NCBI GenBank assembly: GCA_910579085.1
Contig: CAJTRU010000001.1
Span: 1-64,000, forward strand
Direction of reading: 5' to 3'
Length of the DNA stretch: 64,000 nucleotides
Origin: an uncultured Lachnospiraceae bacterium
Lineage (GTDB): Bacteria > Bacillota > Clostridia > Lachnospirales > Lachnospiraceae
Position numbers and translations under genes: made by a program. Of this stretch, positions 1 to 8,718 are shown one piece after another. How positions within the stretch are numbered: position 1 is the first letter of the stretch; the number at the start of each line of letters is the position of its first letter. The notes under the pieces were generated by a model that worked only from the letters and a program-made list of their open reading frames with translations, did no database searches and was not told the origin of the DNA.

Positions 1-253
1 CTGCCAAACCATCCTCTGCACTCTGATAAATTACATTCACTGGTTCCGATAATTTCATTTCACTGTCTAAGCCCTCTCCCTTTGACAGTTTTGCCGCTAT
101 ATTCAATATCAGGGTTGTCTTGCCATCCCCCGGATCGCCCTGAACAATTGTCAGCTTGCCATATGGAATAAATGGATACCACAGCCAAGAAACTTCCTGC
201 GACTGTATTTCCGACATTTTTATCATCTGTAAACCTATTTTTGTTTCTTCCAT
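1..253 (-). CDS. RecA/RepA-type AAA ATPase, N-terminal part (runs off window)
   Basis: This is the first ~84 residues of a P-loop ATPase whose remainder lies beyond base 1. The translation shows a short N-terminal segment, then a Walker A motif GDPGDGKTT around residues 40-48, and further on a strand reading NVIYQSAEDG, which resembles the RepA/RadA-like ATPases of mobile elements. I chose the second of two adjacent ATG codons (253 rather than 256) because GGAGGGC then lies at a better distance. It follows the integrase gene on the same strand, so it is probably a replication or transfer helper of the same integrative element. The function is inferred from the fold and context; no catalytic residues beyond Walker A can be checked here. 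Confidence 0.7.
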   Translation of the reverse strand, partial: MEETKIGLQMIKMSEIQSQEVSWLWYPFIPYGKLTIVQGDPGDGKTTLILNIAAKLSKGEGLDSEMKLSEPVNVIYQSAEDGLA

Positions 254-291
254 CATGCCCTCCATTGCTAAAAAATTATTGTCGTTAGAAG

Positions 292-336
292 AAACCTCTG
301 TTATACTTGTATTGTGATTACTGATAACAGAGGTTT
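292..336. promoter_or_regulatory. 13-bp perfect inverted repeat between integrase and ATPase genes
   Basis: Two arms reading AAACCTCTGTTAT (292-304) and its exact reverse complement (324-336) enclose a 19-base loop. The hairpin sits just after the integrase stop codon and about 40 bases before the ATPase start. There is no U-tract on the minus strand, so a classical terminator is unlikely. It may be an mRNA processing or stability stem, or a protein-binding site of the element. The structure is seen; the role is not known. Confidence 0.5.
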
Positions 337-344
337 TCCAGTTA

Positions 345-1430
345 TCATAAGTCCTGACAGTTGCCGCTGTTAGGGCTTATTTTTTGTTGGTTCAGCATAT
401 CCGCCACCTGCCTTTGCTGATTGGGATACAAATGCCCATACGTGTTCAATGTGATTTTTATATCCTTATGCCCTAACCGTTCTTTGATAATCAACGGTTG
501 TACGCCTTGATTGATGAGATACGCTACACTGCTATGGCGAATATCATGGACACGTATCTTTTTCACTCCTGCCTTTTCCGCTTGCCGCTTCAATTTATGT
601 TGCAATGCTTCTGCAACAATAGGGAAAATGCGTTCATCATCCGGCAATTCATATAACTTATCTACATATTCTTTTATTTCCTGTGTCAAGAATTCTGGTA
701 GTTCGATTACTCGCACAGATTGTTCCGTTTTGGGTGCTGTAATTACATCACGTCTTTCTGTCCGATAATAGGTCTTTGTGATGCTCATACGGTTGTTCTG
801 AAAATCTACGTCCGATTTTGTTAAGGCAAGTAATTCTCCTTCCCTTATTCCCGTCCAAAACAGAATTTCAAAAATTACATAATAGCGGCTTCCAACCTCA
901 ACCGTACTGATAAACTTGTCATATTCCTCTTTCGTCCAAAAGTCCAATTTATCCGCATTCGGCTTTCCCATCTTTTTAACTCTCTTACAGGGATTATTTG
1001 ACAAATTGTAAATACTGCTTGCATGAGTAAATAATGCGGTAATTTGATTTTGCACCATGCGGAGATAGGTCTGTGCATACCCTTTTTCCCTCATTATGTT
1101 TTGCCACTGGATAATATCTGACGGAGTAATCTCATTCATTTTCTTATTTTCAAAATACGGAAGAATATGAGCTTCTATCATGTATCTTTTATTCTTGATT
1201 GAACGCTCTTTCAGCTCGCCTTCCTTATCACGAAAATAAATCTCAACAAATGCTCCCAATGCCATATCCATATTGGCATTGGCAGATAATTTGAAATTAT
1301 TTTCCCACTCCAACGCTTCTTTCTTTGTTTTAAACCCACGTTTCTGCTTTTTCTTCTTGTTCCCCTGCCAATCTTCATAGTAAAACAGACTAAGCCAGGT
1401 ATTCCTCTTTTCGTCCCTGTATGCTGGCAT
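345..1430 (-). CDS. Tyrosine-type site-specific integrase
   Basis: A ~361-residue phage/ICE-type tyrosine recombinase that would catalyse integration and excision of the element. The N-terminal ~55 residues form an arm-type DNA-binding domain (basic KKKKQKRGFKTKKEA), followed by a SAM-like core-binding domain and a catalytic domain. Visible catalytic residues are Arg in TGIREGELLAL, HxxR in VHDIRHSS, His in LGHKDI, and the nucleophile Tyr in LNTYGHLYP near the C-terminus. I chose the start at 1430 (MPAYRDEKRN) because AGGGAGGG lies a few bases upstream; an ATG 16 codons earlier lacks this. It follows the excisionase-like gene closely on the same strand, the usual order for such elements. The full set of catalytic residues suggests it is active. 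Confidence 0.93.
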   Translation of the reverse strand: MPAYRDEKRNTWLSLFYYEDWQGNKKKKQKRGFKTKKEALEWENNFKLSANANMDMALGAFVEIYFRDKEGELKERSIKNKRYMIEAHILPYFENKKMNEITPSDIIQWQNIMREKGYAQTYLRMVQNQITALFTHASSIYNLSNNPCKRVKKMGKPNADKLDFWTKEEYDKFISTVEVGSRYYVIFEILFWTGIREGELLALTKSDVDFQNNRMSITKTYYRTERRDVITAPKTEQSVRVIELPEFLTQEIKEYVDKLYELPDDERIFPIVAEALQHKLKRQAEKAGVKKIRVHDIRHSSVAYLINQGVQPLIIKERLGHKDIKITLNTYGHLYPNQQRQVADMLNQQKISPNSGNCQDL

Positions 1431-1441
1431 TTTTCCCTCCC

Positions 1442-1627
1442 TTATGCTGTTTGATAACCATAAAACTTCTTTTCCCAAAATGCTTTAGGAATTTTCCCTG
1501 TTACCACAATAAAGCCAGACTTTTCCAATTCTTCATTAAGCTGTCGTATTATCTTATATGCATGACCTTTGGAAATGCCCAGCTCATTTGCAACATCTTC
1601 TGCGCTCATCAAATAATTTGTTTTCAT
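1442..1627 (-). CDS. Excisionase-like small HTH DNA-binding protein
   Basis: A 61-residue protein with a helix-turn-helix (MSAEDVANELGISKGHAYKIIRQLNEEL) followed by a short basic tail. This resembles the small HTH proteins that precede integrases in Firmicute integrative elements and act as excisionase or recombination directionality factor. It has a good ribosome binding site (GGAGAG, four bases before ATG). It ends about a dozen bases before the integrase start, so the two are surely co-transcribed. It faces away from the XRE regulator across an intergenic region with an inverted repeat. The excisionase role is inferred from size, fold and position. Confidence 0.78.
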   Translation of the reverse strand: MKTNYLMSAEDVANELGISKGHAYKIIRQLNEELEKSGFIVVTGKIPKAFWEKKFYGYQTA

Positions 1628-1646
1628 TTAGCTCTCCTATAATTTG

Positions 1647-1680
1647 AATTTTAATAGAAATATTTAATTTCATTAAAATT
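1647..1680. promoter_or_regulatory. Candidate operator between excisionase and XRE genes
   Basis: Arms AATTTTAAT (1647-1655) and ATTAAAATT (1672-1680) form a perfect 9-bp inverted repeat in the divergent promoter region. The TATAAT box for the rightward XRE gene (1685-1690) starts five bases after it. A repressor bound here could switch both the regulator and the integration genes, as in temperate phage and ICE control regions. The repeat is seen; the binding is inferred. Confidence 0.45.
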
Positions 1681-1718
1681 GTGGTATAATAATTAAAAAT
1701 CCAATGTGAGGTGAGAAT

Positions 1719-2219
1719 ATGCGAATAGCGCATTATTTACATGTAGACAAGCGTTTGAAGTCTTTTCGTATGGGAGCTGATATGTCCCAAAAAGAAATGG
1801 CTGCTAAGTTGGAATTGTCTGTTCCGACTTATTCTAATTATGAAAACGGTTATAGCGAACCGCCTATGGAAGTAATACAAAAATTCTGTTCCATTATCGG
1901 CATCAAAGAGGATTTGTTTTTCGGATATACAATTAAACCCAATGAAGAGTTGAGCATTAACACATATTCAGATATTTTAAAGGTAATCATGGAATTGATA
2001 AGAGCAGGTATTCCTGTAGAATGTTCAACCTCCGTTAACACAGCTACCAGACGTTTAGTGGCATCCATTAACATAGAAAGTCCGCAAATTGCATCACTTA
2101 TATCCCGTTGGAATGAATTGAACAAAGAACTGGAAAGCGAAAAAATTGACAGTGACGAATACAATATATGGATTGATAGTCTGATGAACTCATTTAATAT
2201 TCCAGTAGAGAACTATTAG
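1719..2219 (+). CDS. XRE-family transcriptional regulator of the integrative element
   Basis: A 166-residue regulator with an N-terminal helix-turn-helix of the Cro/CI/XRE type (about residues 12-65; MSQKEMAAKLELSVPTYSNYENG is the recognition region) and a C-terminal ~100 residues without a recognisable domain. GAGGTGAGAAT precedes the ATG. It is transcribed away from the excisionase/integrase operon, so it is probably the element's maintenance repressor. It is the last element gene before the host tuf gene, which makes the short stretch after its stop codon the likely junction. The family assignment is firm; the regulatory target is inferred. Confidence 0.88.
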   Translation: MRIAHYLHVDKRLKSFRMGADMSQKEMAAKLELSVPTYSNYENGYSEPPMEVIQKFCSIIGIKEDLFFGYTIKPNEELSINTYSDILKVIMELIRAGIPVECSTSVNTATRRLVASINIESPQIASLISRWNELNKELESEKIDSDEYNIWIDSLMNSFNIPVENY

Positions 2220-2306
2220 AAGATATTTTTGATATGTTTTCCTGATGAACAAATTTTTTAGAACCAAATTAGAACCACAAAGCATTTTTGAATTGTCTTG
2301 TAACAT
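2220..2306. other. Candidate end of the integrative element (att region)
   Basis: This 87-base AT-rich gap separates the last element gene (XRE) from the terminator of tuf. It contains a short direct repeat AGAACCAAATTAGAACCA, in which AGAACCA occurs twice 11 bases apart, a kind of motif that often serves as an integrase arm site. No tRNA or other classic integration target is present. The other end of the element is outside the window, so no duplicated core sequence can be checked. Confidence 0.35.
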
Positions 2307-2337
2307 AAAAAGGCTTTCGGAGAAATCCCCGAAAGCC
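2307..2337 (-). terminator. Rho-independent terminator of tuf / str operon
   Basis: Read on the minus strand this is a GC-rich stem GGCTTTCGG / CCGAAAGCC closed over an 8-base loop and followed by TTTTT. It lies 25 bases after the tuf stop codon and would end the str operon transcript. Confidence 0.88.
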
Positions 2338-2361
2338 CCATATTTACTAAATAAATTGTAA

Positions 2362-3549
2362 TTACTCAATAATTGTAGCAACCTTACCTGAACCTACTGT
2401 CCTTCCACCTTCACGGATAGCAAAGTTAAGACCCTGCTCCATAGCTACTGGATGGATAAGTTCAATTGTCATTTCTACGTTATCACCAGGCATACACATC
2501 TCTGTACCTGAAGGTAATTCGCAAACACCTGTTACGTCTGTTGTCCTGAAGTAGAACTGTGGACGGTAGTTATTGAAGAATGGTGTATGGCGTCCGCCTT
2601 CATCCTTTGTTAATACGTATACCTGAGCTGTAAATTTCTTATGGCATGTTACGCTTCCTGGCTTAGCAAGAACCTGTCCACGTACAATCTGGTCACGGTT
2701 GATACCACGGAGAAGTGCACCGATGTTATCACCAGCCTGTGCTTCATCAAGCATCTTACGGAACATTTCAATACCTGTTACAACTGTCTTGTTGCTTTCT
2801 TCCTTAACACCAAGGATTTCAAGCTCGTCATTAAGGTGAAGTGTACCTCTCTCAACACGGCCTGTTGCAACTGTACCACGTCCTGTAATTGTAAATACGT
2901 CCTCTACTGGCATAAGGAATGGCTTATCTGTATCACGCTCTGGATTTGGAATATAGTCATCAACTGTTGACATAAGTTCCATAATCTTGTCGCCCCACTC
3001 ACCATTAGGGTCTTCAAGTGCTTTAAGAGCTGAACCCTTAATAATTGGGCAGTCTGTAAAGCCATACTCTTCAAGTGCTTCAGAAACTTCCATTTCTACT
3101 AATTCGATAAGCTCTTCATCATCAACCATATCGCACTTGTTAAGGAATACAACGATATAAGGAACGTTAACCTGGCGTGAAAGCAGGATGTGCTCTTTTG
3201 TCTGTGCCATAACACCATCTGTTGCAGCAACAACAAGGATAGCACCGTCCATCTGTGCAGCACCTGTAATCATGTTCTTTACATAGTCAGCATGGCCTGG
3301 GCAGTCAACGTGTGCATAGTGCCTTGCTTCTGTTTCATACTCAACGTGTGCTGTAGAAATTGTAATACCTCTTTCACGCTCTTCTGGAGCTTTATCAATA
3401 TTTTCAAAATCTACTGCTGCGTTACCTGCTACTCTTTCTGCAAGAGTCTTTGTAATAGCAGCTGTTAAAGTTGTTTTACCATGGTCTACGTGTCCGATAG
3501 TACCAATGTTACAATGGGGTTTAGTTCTTTCAAACTTTTCTTTAGCCAT
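2362..3549 (-). CDS. tuf: Elongation factor Tu
   Basis: EF-Tu, the GTPase that delivers aminoacyl-tRNA to the ribosome. The 395-residue protein has the usual length and three domains. It shows G1 GHVDHGKT, G3 DCPGHADY, G4 NKCD and a C-terminal beta-barrel domain ending VATIIE. I chose MAKEKFERTKPH (3549) as the start because it matches the family and is preceded by GGAGGA; a 15-codon upstream extension is not typical. It is the last gene of rpsL-rpsG-fusA-tuf but has its own promoter, so it can be made in excess of the other str proteins. The terminator follows directly. Confidence 0.98.
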   Translation of the reverse strand: MAKEKFERTKPHCNIGTIGHVDHGKTTLTAAITKTLAERVAGNAAVDFENIDKAPEERERGITISTAHVEYETEARHYAHVDCPGHADYVKNMITGAAQMDGAILVVAATDGVMAQTKEHILLSRQVNVPYIVVFLNKCDMVDDEELIELVEMEVSEALEEYGFTDCPIIKGSALKALEDPNGEWGDKIMELMSTVDDYIPNPERDTDKPFLMPVEDVFTITGRGTVATGRVERGTLHLNDELEILGVKEESNKTVVTGIEMFRKMLDEAQAGDNIGALLRGINRDQIVRGQVLAKPGSVTCHKKFTAQVYVLTKDEGGRHTPFFNNYRPQFYFRTTDVTGVCELPSGTEMCMPGDNVEMTIELIHPVAMEQGLNFAIREGGRTVGSGKVATIIE

Positions 3550-3614
3550 TTTATATAATCCTCCTTTAAATAAATAGGCAACATAATGCCGCACTTTACT
3601 ATGCTATGGGCACT

Positions 3615-3643
3615 ATTATATTGCAAAATTAACCAATTTTCAA
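3615..3643 (-). promoter_or_regulatory. tuf promoter
   Basis: Read on the minus strand: TTGAAA, 17-base spacer, TATAAT, in the gap between fusA and tuf, leaving a leader of about 60 bases. This is a near-consensus vegetative (sigma-A) promoter and would give tuf independent transcription. Confidence 0.75.
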
Positions 3644-3674
3644 GTCTTTTCTGGTAATTAACCAGTTAAGAAGT

Positions 3675-5792
3675 TTATGAATTCTTTGCTGCAAGGACTT
3701 TTTCCTGTACAGACTTTGGAACCTGCTCATACTTCTCAAAGAACATTGAATAATTACCACGTCCCTGTGTCCTTGAACGCAGGTCTGTTGAATAACCAAA
3801 CATTTCTGCAAGTGGTACAAAGCCCCTTACAATCTTGCCGCCGCCAATGTCATCCATGCCTTCAATACGGCCACGGCGCGCATTTATATCACCAATTACA
3901 TCACCCATATATTCTTCAGGCATTGTTACTTCTACCTTCATAATAGGCTCAAGCAATACTGGGTTTGCTTTCTTCATAGCATCTTTAAATGCCATTGAAC
4001 CTGCTATATGGAATGCCATTTCGCTTGAATCGACTTCATGGTATGAACCATCCCATACTGTAGCATGTACACCAAGCACAGGAAATCCGCCAAGTACACC
4101 TGCCTGTGATGCTTCTTCGATACCTTCGCCGACAGCAGGTATATATTCCTTAGGAATAGCACCACCAACTACAGTTGACTCAAACTTAAATGTTTCCTCA
4201 CCGTTAGGGTCCATAGGCTCAAATTTAACTTTACAGTGTCCGTACTGTCCACGTCCACCAGACTGCTTAGCATATTTGCTGTCAACATCAACAGCCTCTG
4301 TAAATGTTTCCTTATAAGAAACCTGTGGAGCACCAACATTTGCTTCTACTTTATATTCCCTGAGAAGACGGTCTACAATAATTTCAAGATGTAGCTCACC
4401 CATACCAGCAATAATTGTCTGTCCTGTCTCCTGGTCTGTATGGTGCTTGAATGTAGGGTCTTCTTCTGAAAGTTTTGCAAGTGCCTCGCCCATCTTTGTC
4501 TGTCCGTCTTTTGTCTTTGGCTCAATAGCAAGCTCAATAACTGGCTCTGGGAATTCCATAGACTCAAGTATAACAGGATGCTGCTCATCACAGATTGTAT
4601 CACCTGTTGTTGTAAGCTTAAATCCTACAGCGGCAGCGATATCACCTGAATAAACCTTGTCTAACTCTTCCCTTTTATTAGCGTGCATCTGTAAAATACG
4701 TCCTACACGCTCTTTTTTGCCTTTTGTAGCATTAAGCACATAAGAACCTGAATTCAGTGTACCTGAGTATACCCTGAAGAATGCAAGCTTACCAACGAAC
4801 TGGTCAGCCATAATCTTAAATGCAAGTGCTGAGAAAGGCTCATCATCTGAAGAATGGCGTACTACTTCGTTGCCTTCATCGTCTACACCTGTAATATCAG
4901 GTATATCTGTTGGTGCAGGCATATATTCAAGAATAGCATCAAGAAGCTTCTGTACACCCTTGTTCCTGTAAGCAGAACCACAGCAGACTGGTACTGCACG
5001 GCACTCACATGTAGCAGCACGGAGTGCTTTCTTCATATCAGCTACTGGAGGCTCTTCACCCTCAAGATATATCATCATAAGGTCATCATCAAGGTCACAG
5101 ATTTTCTCAACAAGCTCTGTATGGTACTCTTCCGCCTGTTCCTTCATATCATCTGGAATTGCTACAACTGAGATATCATCGCCTTTTTCATCATTATAGA
5201 TGTAAGCTTCCATCTCAAATAAGTCAATAATTCCTTTAAATTCGTCTTCCTTGCCAATAGGCAGCTGGACGATAATTGCATTTTTACCTAATCTTTCACG
5301 TATCTGGTCAACAGCTCCGAAAAAGTTTGCACCTAAAATATCCATTTTATTAATAAATGCCATTCTAGGTACGTTATAAGTGTCAGCCTGTCTCCAGACA
5401 TTTTCAGACTGTGGCTCAACACCGCCTTTGGCACAGAATACACCAACAGCGCCATCAAGTACACGGAGTGAACGTTCAACTTCAACTGTGAAGTCAACGT
5501 GTCCCGGTGTATCAATAATATTGATACGGTGCTCTAATGCACCATCCATCGGCTTTGTATGGTCTTCAAGTGTCCAGTGGCAAGTAGTAGCCGCAGATGT
5601 GATTGTAATACCTCTTTCCTGCTCCTGGTCCATCCAGTCCATTACAGCAGTACCTTCATGAGTATCACCAATCTTATAATTAACACCGGTATAATATAGA
5701 ATACGCTCTGTTAATGTTGTTTTACCAGCATCAATATGAGCCATAATACCGATATTCCTTGTCCTCTCAAGTGGATATTCTCTTCCAGCCAA
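3675..5792 (-). CDS. fusA: Elongation factor G
   Basis: EF-G, the GTPase that drives ribosomal translocation. The 705 residues match the family. The G-domain motifs AHIDAGKTT (G1), DTPGHVDF (G3) and NKMD (G4) are present, followed by domains II-V with the conserved GMGELHLEI stretch. It lies between rpsG and tuf in the str operon order. A ribosome binding site (AGGAGG) precedes the ATG at 5792. Nothing unusual is seen. Confidence 0.98.
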   Translation of the reverse strand: MAGREYPLERTRNIGIMAHIDAGKTTLTERILYYTGVNYKIGDTHEGTAVMDWMDQEQERGITITSAATTCHWTLEDHTKPMDGALEHRINIIDTPGHVDFTVEVERSLRVLDGAVGVFCAKGGVEPQSENVWRQADTYNVPRMAFINKMDILGANFFGAVDQIRERLGKNAIIVQLPIGKEDEFKGIIDLFEMEAYIYNDEKGDDISVVAIPDDMKEQAEEYHTELVEKICDLDDDLMMIYLEGEEPPVADMKKALRAATCECRAVPVCCGSAYRNKGVQKLLDAILEYMPAPTDIPDITGVDDEGNEVVRHSSDDEPFSALAFKIMADQFVGKLAFFRVYSGTLNSGSYVLNATKGKKERVGRILQMHANKREELDKVYSGDIAAAVGFKLTTTGDTICDEQHPVILESMEFPEPVIELAIEPKTKDGQTKMGEALAKLSEEDPTFKHHTDQETGQTIIAGMGELHLEIIVDRLLREYKVEANVGAPQVSYKETFTEAVDVDSKYAKQSGGRGQYGHCKVKFEPMDPNGEETFKFESTVVGGAIPKEYIPAVGEGIEEASQAGVLGGFPVLGVHATVWDGSYHEVDSSEMAFHIAGSMAFKDAMKKANPVLLEPIMKVEVTMPEEYMGDVIGDINARRGRIEGMDDIGGGKIVRGFVPLAEMFGYSTDLRSRTQGRGNYSMFFEKYEQVPKSVQEKVLAAKNS

Positions 5793-5840
5793 GGCTCTTT
5801 ACCTCCTGATTTAATATTGCAGCAGCAGACTGCTTCACAA

Positions 5841-6311
5841 TTACCAGCGGTAATGTGCGAAAGCTTTGTTTGCTTCTGCCATCTTATGCATGTCTTCTTT
5901 CTTCTTTACAGCAGAACCTGTATTATTAGATGCATCTAAAATTTCATTAGCAAGCCTTTCCTTCATGGTCTTTTCGCCCCTTTTACGAGAATAAAGGGTA
6001 AGCCAGCGGAGTGCTAAAGCCTGTCTTCTGTCAGGCCTTACTTCGATAGGCACCTGGTATGTTGCACCACCGATACGCCTTGCCTTAACTTCGAGCTGTG
6101 GCATAATATTGTTCATAGCCTCCTCGAATACTTCTACTGCATCTTTTCCAGATTTCTCTGCTATCTCTTCAAAAGCGCCATAAACAATTTTTTGTGCAAT
6201 CCCCTTCTTGCCATCAAGCATGATATTGTTGATAAGCTTTGTAACAACTTTATTCTTGTACACAGGGTCTGCTAATACATCTCTTTTCTGTATATGTCCT
6301 TTACGTGGCAC
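5841..6311 (-). CDS. rpsG: 30S ribosomal protein S7
   Basis: S7, the primary assembly protein of the 30S head domain. From GTG at 6311 the product is 156 residues and begins V(M)PRKGHIQKRDVL, exactly the usual length and N-terminus. GGAGGG stands seven bases before this GTG, which argues against the upstream in-frame ATG at 6341. The N-terminal basic segment, the KARRIGGATYQVP motif and the C-terminal AFAHYRW are all present. It sits between rpsL and fusA. Confidence 0.97.
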   Translation of the reverse strand: MPRKGHIQKRDVLADPVYKNKVVTKLINNIMLDGKKGIAQKIVYGAFEEIAEKSGKDAVEVFEEAMNNIMPQLEVKARRIGGATYQVPIEVRPDRRQALALRWLTLYSRKRGEKTMKERLANEILDASNNTGSAVKKKEDMHKMAEANKAFAHYRW

Positions 6312-6479
6312 GTTACTTCCCTCCTTAACATTATTTAACAATGTTTACAGCATAACTGTATTATATACACATTGCTATTATTAATTCATAGGTACTCACG
6401 GTATTCTGTGTCCGCACCAGGTTAATTCTACTTAATATTAATGTGAAATTAATCCGGCACTTCCCCAAATTAGTGAATA

Positions 6480-6893
6480 TTACTTTTTAGGTCTCTTTGC
6501 TCCATATTTAGAGCGGGCCTGCTTCCTGTTAACAACGCCGGCTGTATCAAGCTTACCACGTACAATATGGTACCTTGTACCAGGCAAATCCTTAACCCTG
6601 CCGCCACGTATAAGAACAACGCTATGCTCCTGTAAGTTATGTCCCTCACCTGGAATATAACTTGTTACTTCCATACCATTTGAAAGACGTACCCTGGCTG
6701 TTTTTCTAAGCGCTGAGTTAGGCTTTTTAGGTGTGGCAGTACGTACAGCAGTACAAACACCCCTCTTCTGTGGAGAGCTCTGCTCTACAACCCTTTTATT
6801 AAGTGAGTTGTATGTGTACTGGAGCGCAGGAGAATTAGACTTCTTAGCTGAAACCTTTCTTCCTTTTCTGACTAACTGGTTAAATGTTGGCAT
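6480..6893 (-). CDS. rpsL: 30S ribosomal protein S12
   Basis: S12, the decoding-centre protein of the small subunit. The start at 6893 gives MPTFNQLVRKGR and a 137-residue protein of normal length; an in-frame GTG three codons earlier overlaps the ribosome binding site GGAGGTG and is unlikely. The TPKKPNSALRK loop, the site of streptomycin-resistance changes, is wild-type with Lys at the critical position, as is the second region VRGKLD. First gene of the str operon here, with a strong promoter about 60 bases upstream. Confidence 0.98.
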   Translation of the reverse strand: MPTFNQLVRKGRKVSAKKSNSPALQYTYNSLNKRVVEQSSPQKRGVCTAVRTATPKKPNSALRKTARVRLSNGMEVTSYIPGEGHNLQEHSVVLIRGGRVKDLPGTRYHIVRGKLDTAGVVNRKQARSKYGAKRPKK

Positions 6894-6954
6894 TAATTTC
6901 ACCTCCTGTTTTTATAGTAATAATTTTTTGTATGTTAAAAATACATACCTATTC

Positions 6955-6983
6955 ATTCTAATATGCAAATATTTATTTGTCAA
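6955..6983 (-). promoter_or_regulatory. str operon promoter
   Basis: Read on the minus strand: TTGACA, 17-base spacer, TAGAAT. It lies in the 100-base gap between the DUF5711 gene and rpsL and would start the rpsL-rpsG-fusA-tuf transcript. The perfect -35 box and spacing fit a strong vegetative promoter. Confidence 0.82.
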
Positions 6984-6997
6984 CACCTTTATTGGCA

Positions 6998-8185
6998 TTA
7001 TTTTTCATTTTTAAGCCTTATTTCCTGGATTTTAGTGTCCATAACCAGATAATATTTATTAATTCCCTCTGCTGGAAAAAACTGGAGCACCTTTCCATTA
7101 ACCTTACATGATAATTTTTTTACACCATTTATACGGAATATTGTGCACTCTGACGCCGAATTAAACAGGATTTCATCATCCCCATACATTTTTACTGAGG
7201 AATAATCATTATCAAAACCAAGGTCTAATACCTTTTCCCCTGTAAGGTCATATACTTTCATCTGGTAAGGCTTTGTCCTGCTGTTATTTTCAAAGACCAT
7301 CCCAATATATTTGCCATTACAAAATGCACTTTTAATCTTTTCCTCATATGTATTAGAATATGACTCCCTTGGCTGCCTGGCATTTTTCCATATGCTAAAA
7401 CCATTATCAGTAAATATACAGATATTATTGCTTCCAAGAAACCTTACGTCAGCAATTACTGTTTCATCATAGTTTTTAGCGCCGACAAGGCAGTTTGTGT
7501 TCTTTCCTACATCTGTAAAATCATAAAATGCCACCCTGCTCTGTATTTTACCATTTGTCACACACACATATGCTGCTACAAGGTTCGTGCCCTCTGGCGA
7601 TATATCAATACATACAGGATATCCGTCATCAACATTTGTAGGTATTTCCACAAGAAGTTTATTTGAAACATCATATGGATTATAAATATTTATAACATTG
7701 GATGTCGCCTGTTCAAGCAGTACAGCAATAATCCCACTGGCAGAAACACACGCCTGTACTATAGGATAGTCTGTTGCCACCTCTTTGCCAAGCCCTTCCT
7801 CATTATAAACATAAAGTGATTTCCCGCCAATATCTGCTGCTACAACATATTTTTCACATACATCAGCCGATGGTGAAACCATATTATAGCTTCCATTCCA
7901 TATTGTGTTTCCAGATGCATCAAGCGCAGAAATGCCATCCCTGCTGTATCTTAACACTTTATTGTCATATGAAGCATACTTAACAAAACTATCGCCAGTT
8001 ACAGATGTTTCATCCTTTACTTCATATGATGTATAGCTTCTGTTCATAAATGAACGTGCAAGCAGGAAAAATATCCCCGCAGCTACTGCTATACAGGCTG
8101 TACATATAATTATAAACAACGTTATTTTACGGCGGCGTTCACCAATAACAGTTACATCCTGTGAACGCCCTACAAAACTATCCAT
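6998..8185 (-). CDS. DUF5711 family membrane-anchored protein
   Basis: A ~395-residue protein with a short cytoplasmic N-terminus rich in basic residues (GERRRK), one transmembrane helix at about residues 23-45 (ITLFIIICTACIAVAAGIFF) and a long extracytoplasmic part. That part has repeated beta-strand patterns such as VVAADIGGKSLYVYNEEG and SPEGTNLVAAYV, consistent with the beta-propeller-like architecture of DUF5711. The start at 8185 (MDSFVGRSQ) has AGAGGAA upstream; an ATG 25 codons earlier encodes an implausible extra hydrophobic stretch. It has its own promoter. The function is unknown; it may be a cell-surface sensor or scaffold. Confidence 0.75.
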   Translation of the reverse strand: MDSFVGRSQDVTVIGERRRKITLFIIICTACIAVAAGIFFLLARSFMNRSYTSYEVKDETSVTGDSFVKYASYDNKVLRYSRDGISALDASGNTIWNGSYNMVSPSADVCEKYVVAADIGGKSLYVYNEEGLGKEVATDYPIVQACVSASGIIAVLLEQATSNVINIYNPYDVSNKLLVEIPTNVDDGYPVCIDISPEGTNLVAAYVCVTNGKIQSRVAFYDFTDVGKNTNCLVGAKNYDETVIADVRFLGSNNICIFTDNGFSIWKNARQPRESYSNTYEEKIKSAFCNGKYIGMVFENNSRTKPYQMKVYDLTGEKVLDLGFDNDYSSVKMYGDDEILFNSASECTIFRINGVKKLSCKVNGKVLQFFPAEGINKYYLVMDTKIQEIRLKNEK

Positions 8186-8227
8186 ATATAATTCCTCTGT
8201 TCTTTTGCTTTTTATTGTTAAGTAATA

Positions 8228-8256
8228 AGTATAACTTATCAAATAATACAAAGCAA
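8228..8256 (-). promoter_or_regulatory. Promoter of the DUF5711 gene
   Basis: Read on the minus strand: TTGCTT, 17-base spacer, TATACT, about 40 bases before the chosen start. The placement supports the start at 8185 because the promoter would lie inside the coding region of the longer alternative. Confidence 0.65.
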
Positions 8257-8268
8257 GCATATTTGTGG

Positions 8269-8718
8269 TAATTTCCAGTTATACTTTTTTGATGAAGAAT
8301 TATTTCATGGCAGGGCACACCTTCGCTATTATGTAATGTCATTTAGTTAAGTGGGATTGTTTAAAAATTACACATTCTGAATATGCTGGCAAATCCAAAG
8401 TGACTTCCATGAAAAAAGCACGCTTCCACTGGTCTGGTATGGACTCGCACGCAATGGATGCATAAAGCCCTAAAATACAGGGCTTAAGCACCAGCGGCTT
8501 CGTACAGCTTTTTCATGGGAGCACATTTGGAATTTGCCAGCAATCTACACTTTGGTAATTTATAGAAATATCTTTGTACAAACTCTTAACTAAATGACAT
8601 TACTCTATGCCAGCCCATGCACCAGTGCTCCTTTCATGGAATAATATTCCGCTGGAACACTTAAAACCTGCTGTTTTCTGGCAAAATTCAAAAAAATAAA
8701 TATTATAACTGGAAATTA
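8269..8718. repeat. Palindrome-ended repeat element interrupted by a MITE
   Basis: Perfect 15-bp inverted ends TAATTTCCAGTTATA (8269-8283) and TATAACTGGAAATTA (8704-8718) bound a ~450-base noncoding segment. Inside it lies a second, complete MITE-like repeat (8333-8603); removing that leaves about 180 bases. The same end sequence recurs near the repeats at 17,982, 23,744 and 51,150, so it is a dispersed family. No coding capacity is seen. Confidence 0.65.
8333..8603. mobile_element. MITE-like element, family 1, copy 1
   Basis: A 271-base noncoding unit with perfect 19-bp terminal inverted repeats GTAATGTCATTTAGTTAAG and its complement. The interior is strongly self-complementary (CCATGAAAAAAGC near one side, GCTTTTTCATGG near the other) with a small GGGCTTTA-type hairpin at the centre. 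It is the same family as the unit at 8946-9220 but in the opposite orientation: the core GGGCTTTATGCATCCATTG appears on the minus strand here. I cannot make out a clear target duplication. No transposase with these ends is in the window. Confidence 0.75.

Noticed and set aside
8281..8710. Possible protein gene or small-RNA gene in the repeat region at 8.3-8.7 kb
   Set aside because: No reading frame with a ribosome binding site; the sequence is explained as nested repeats.
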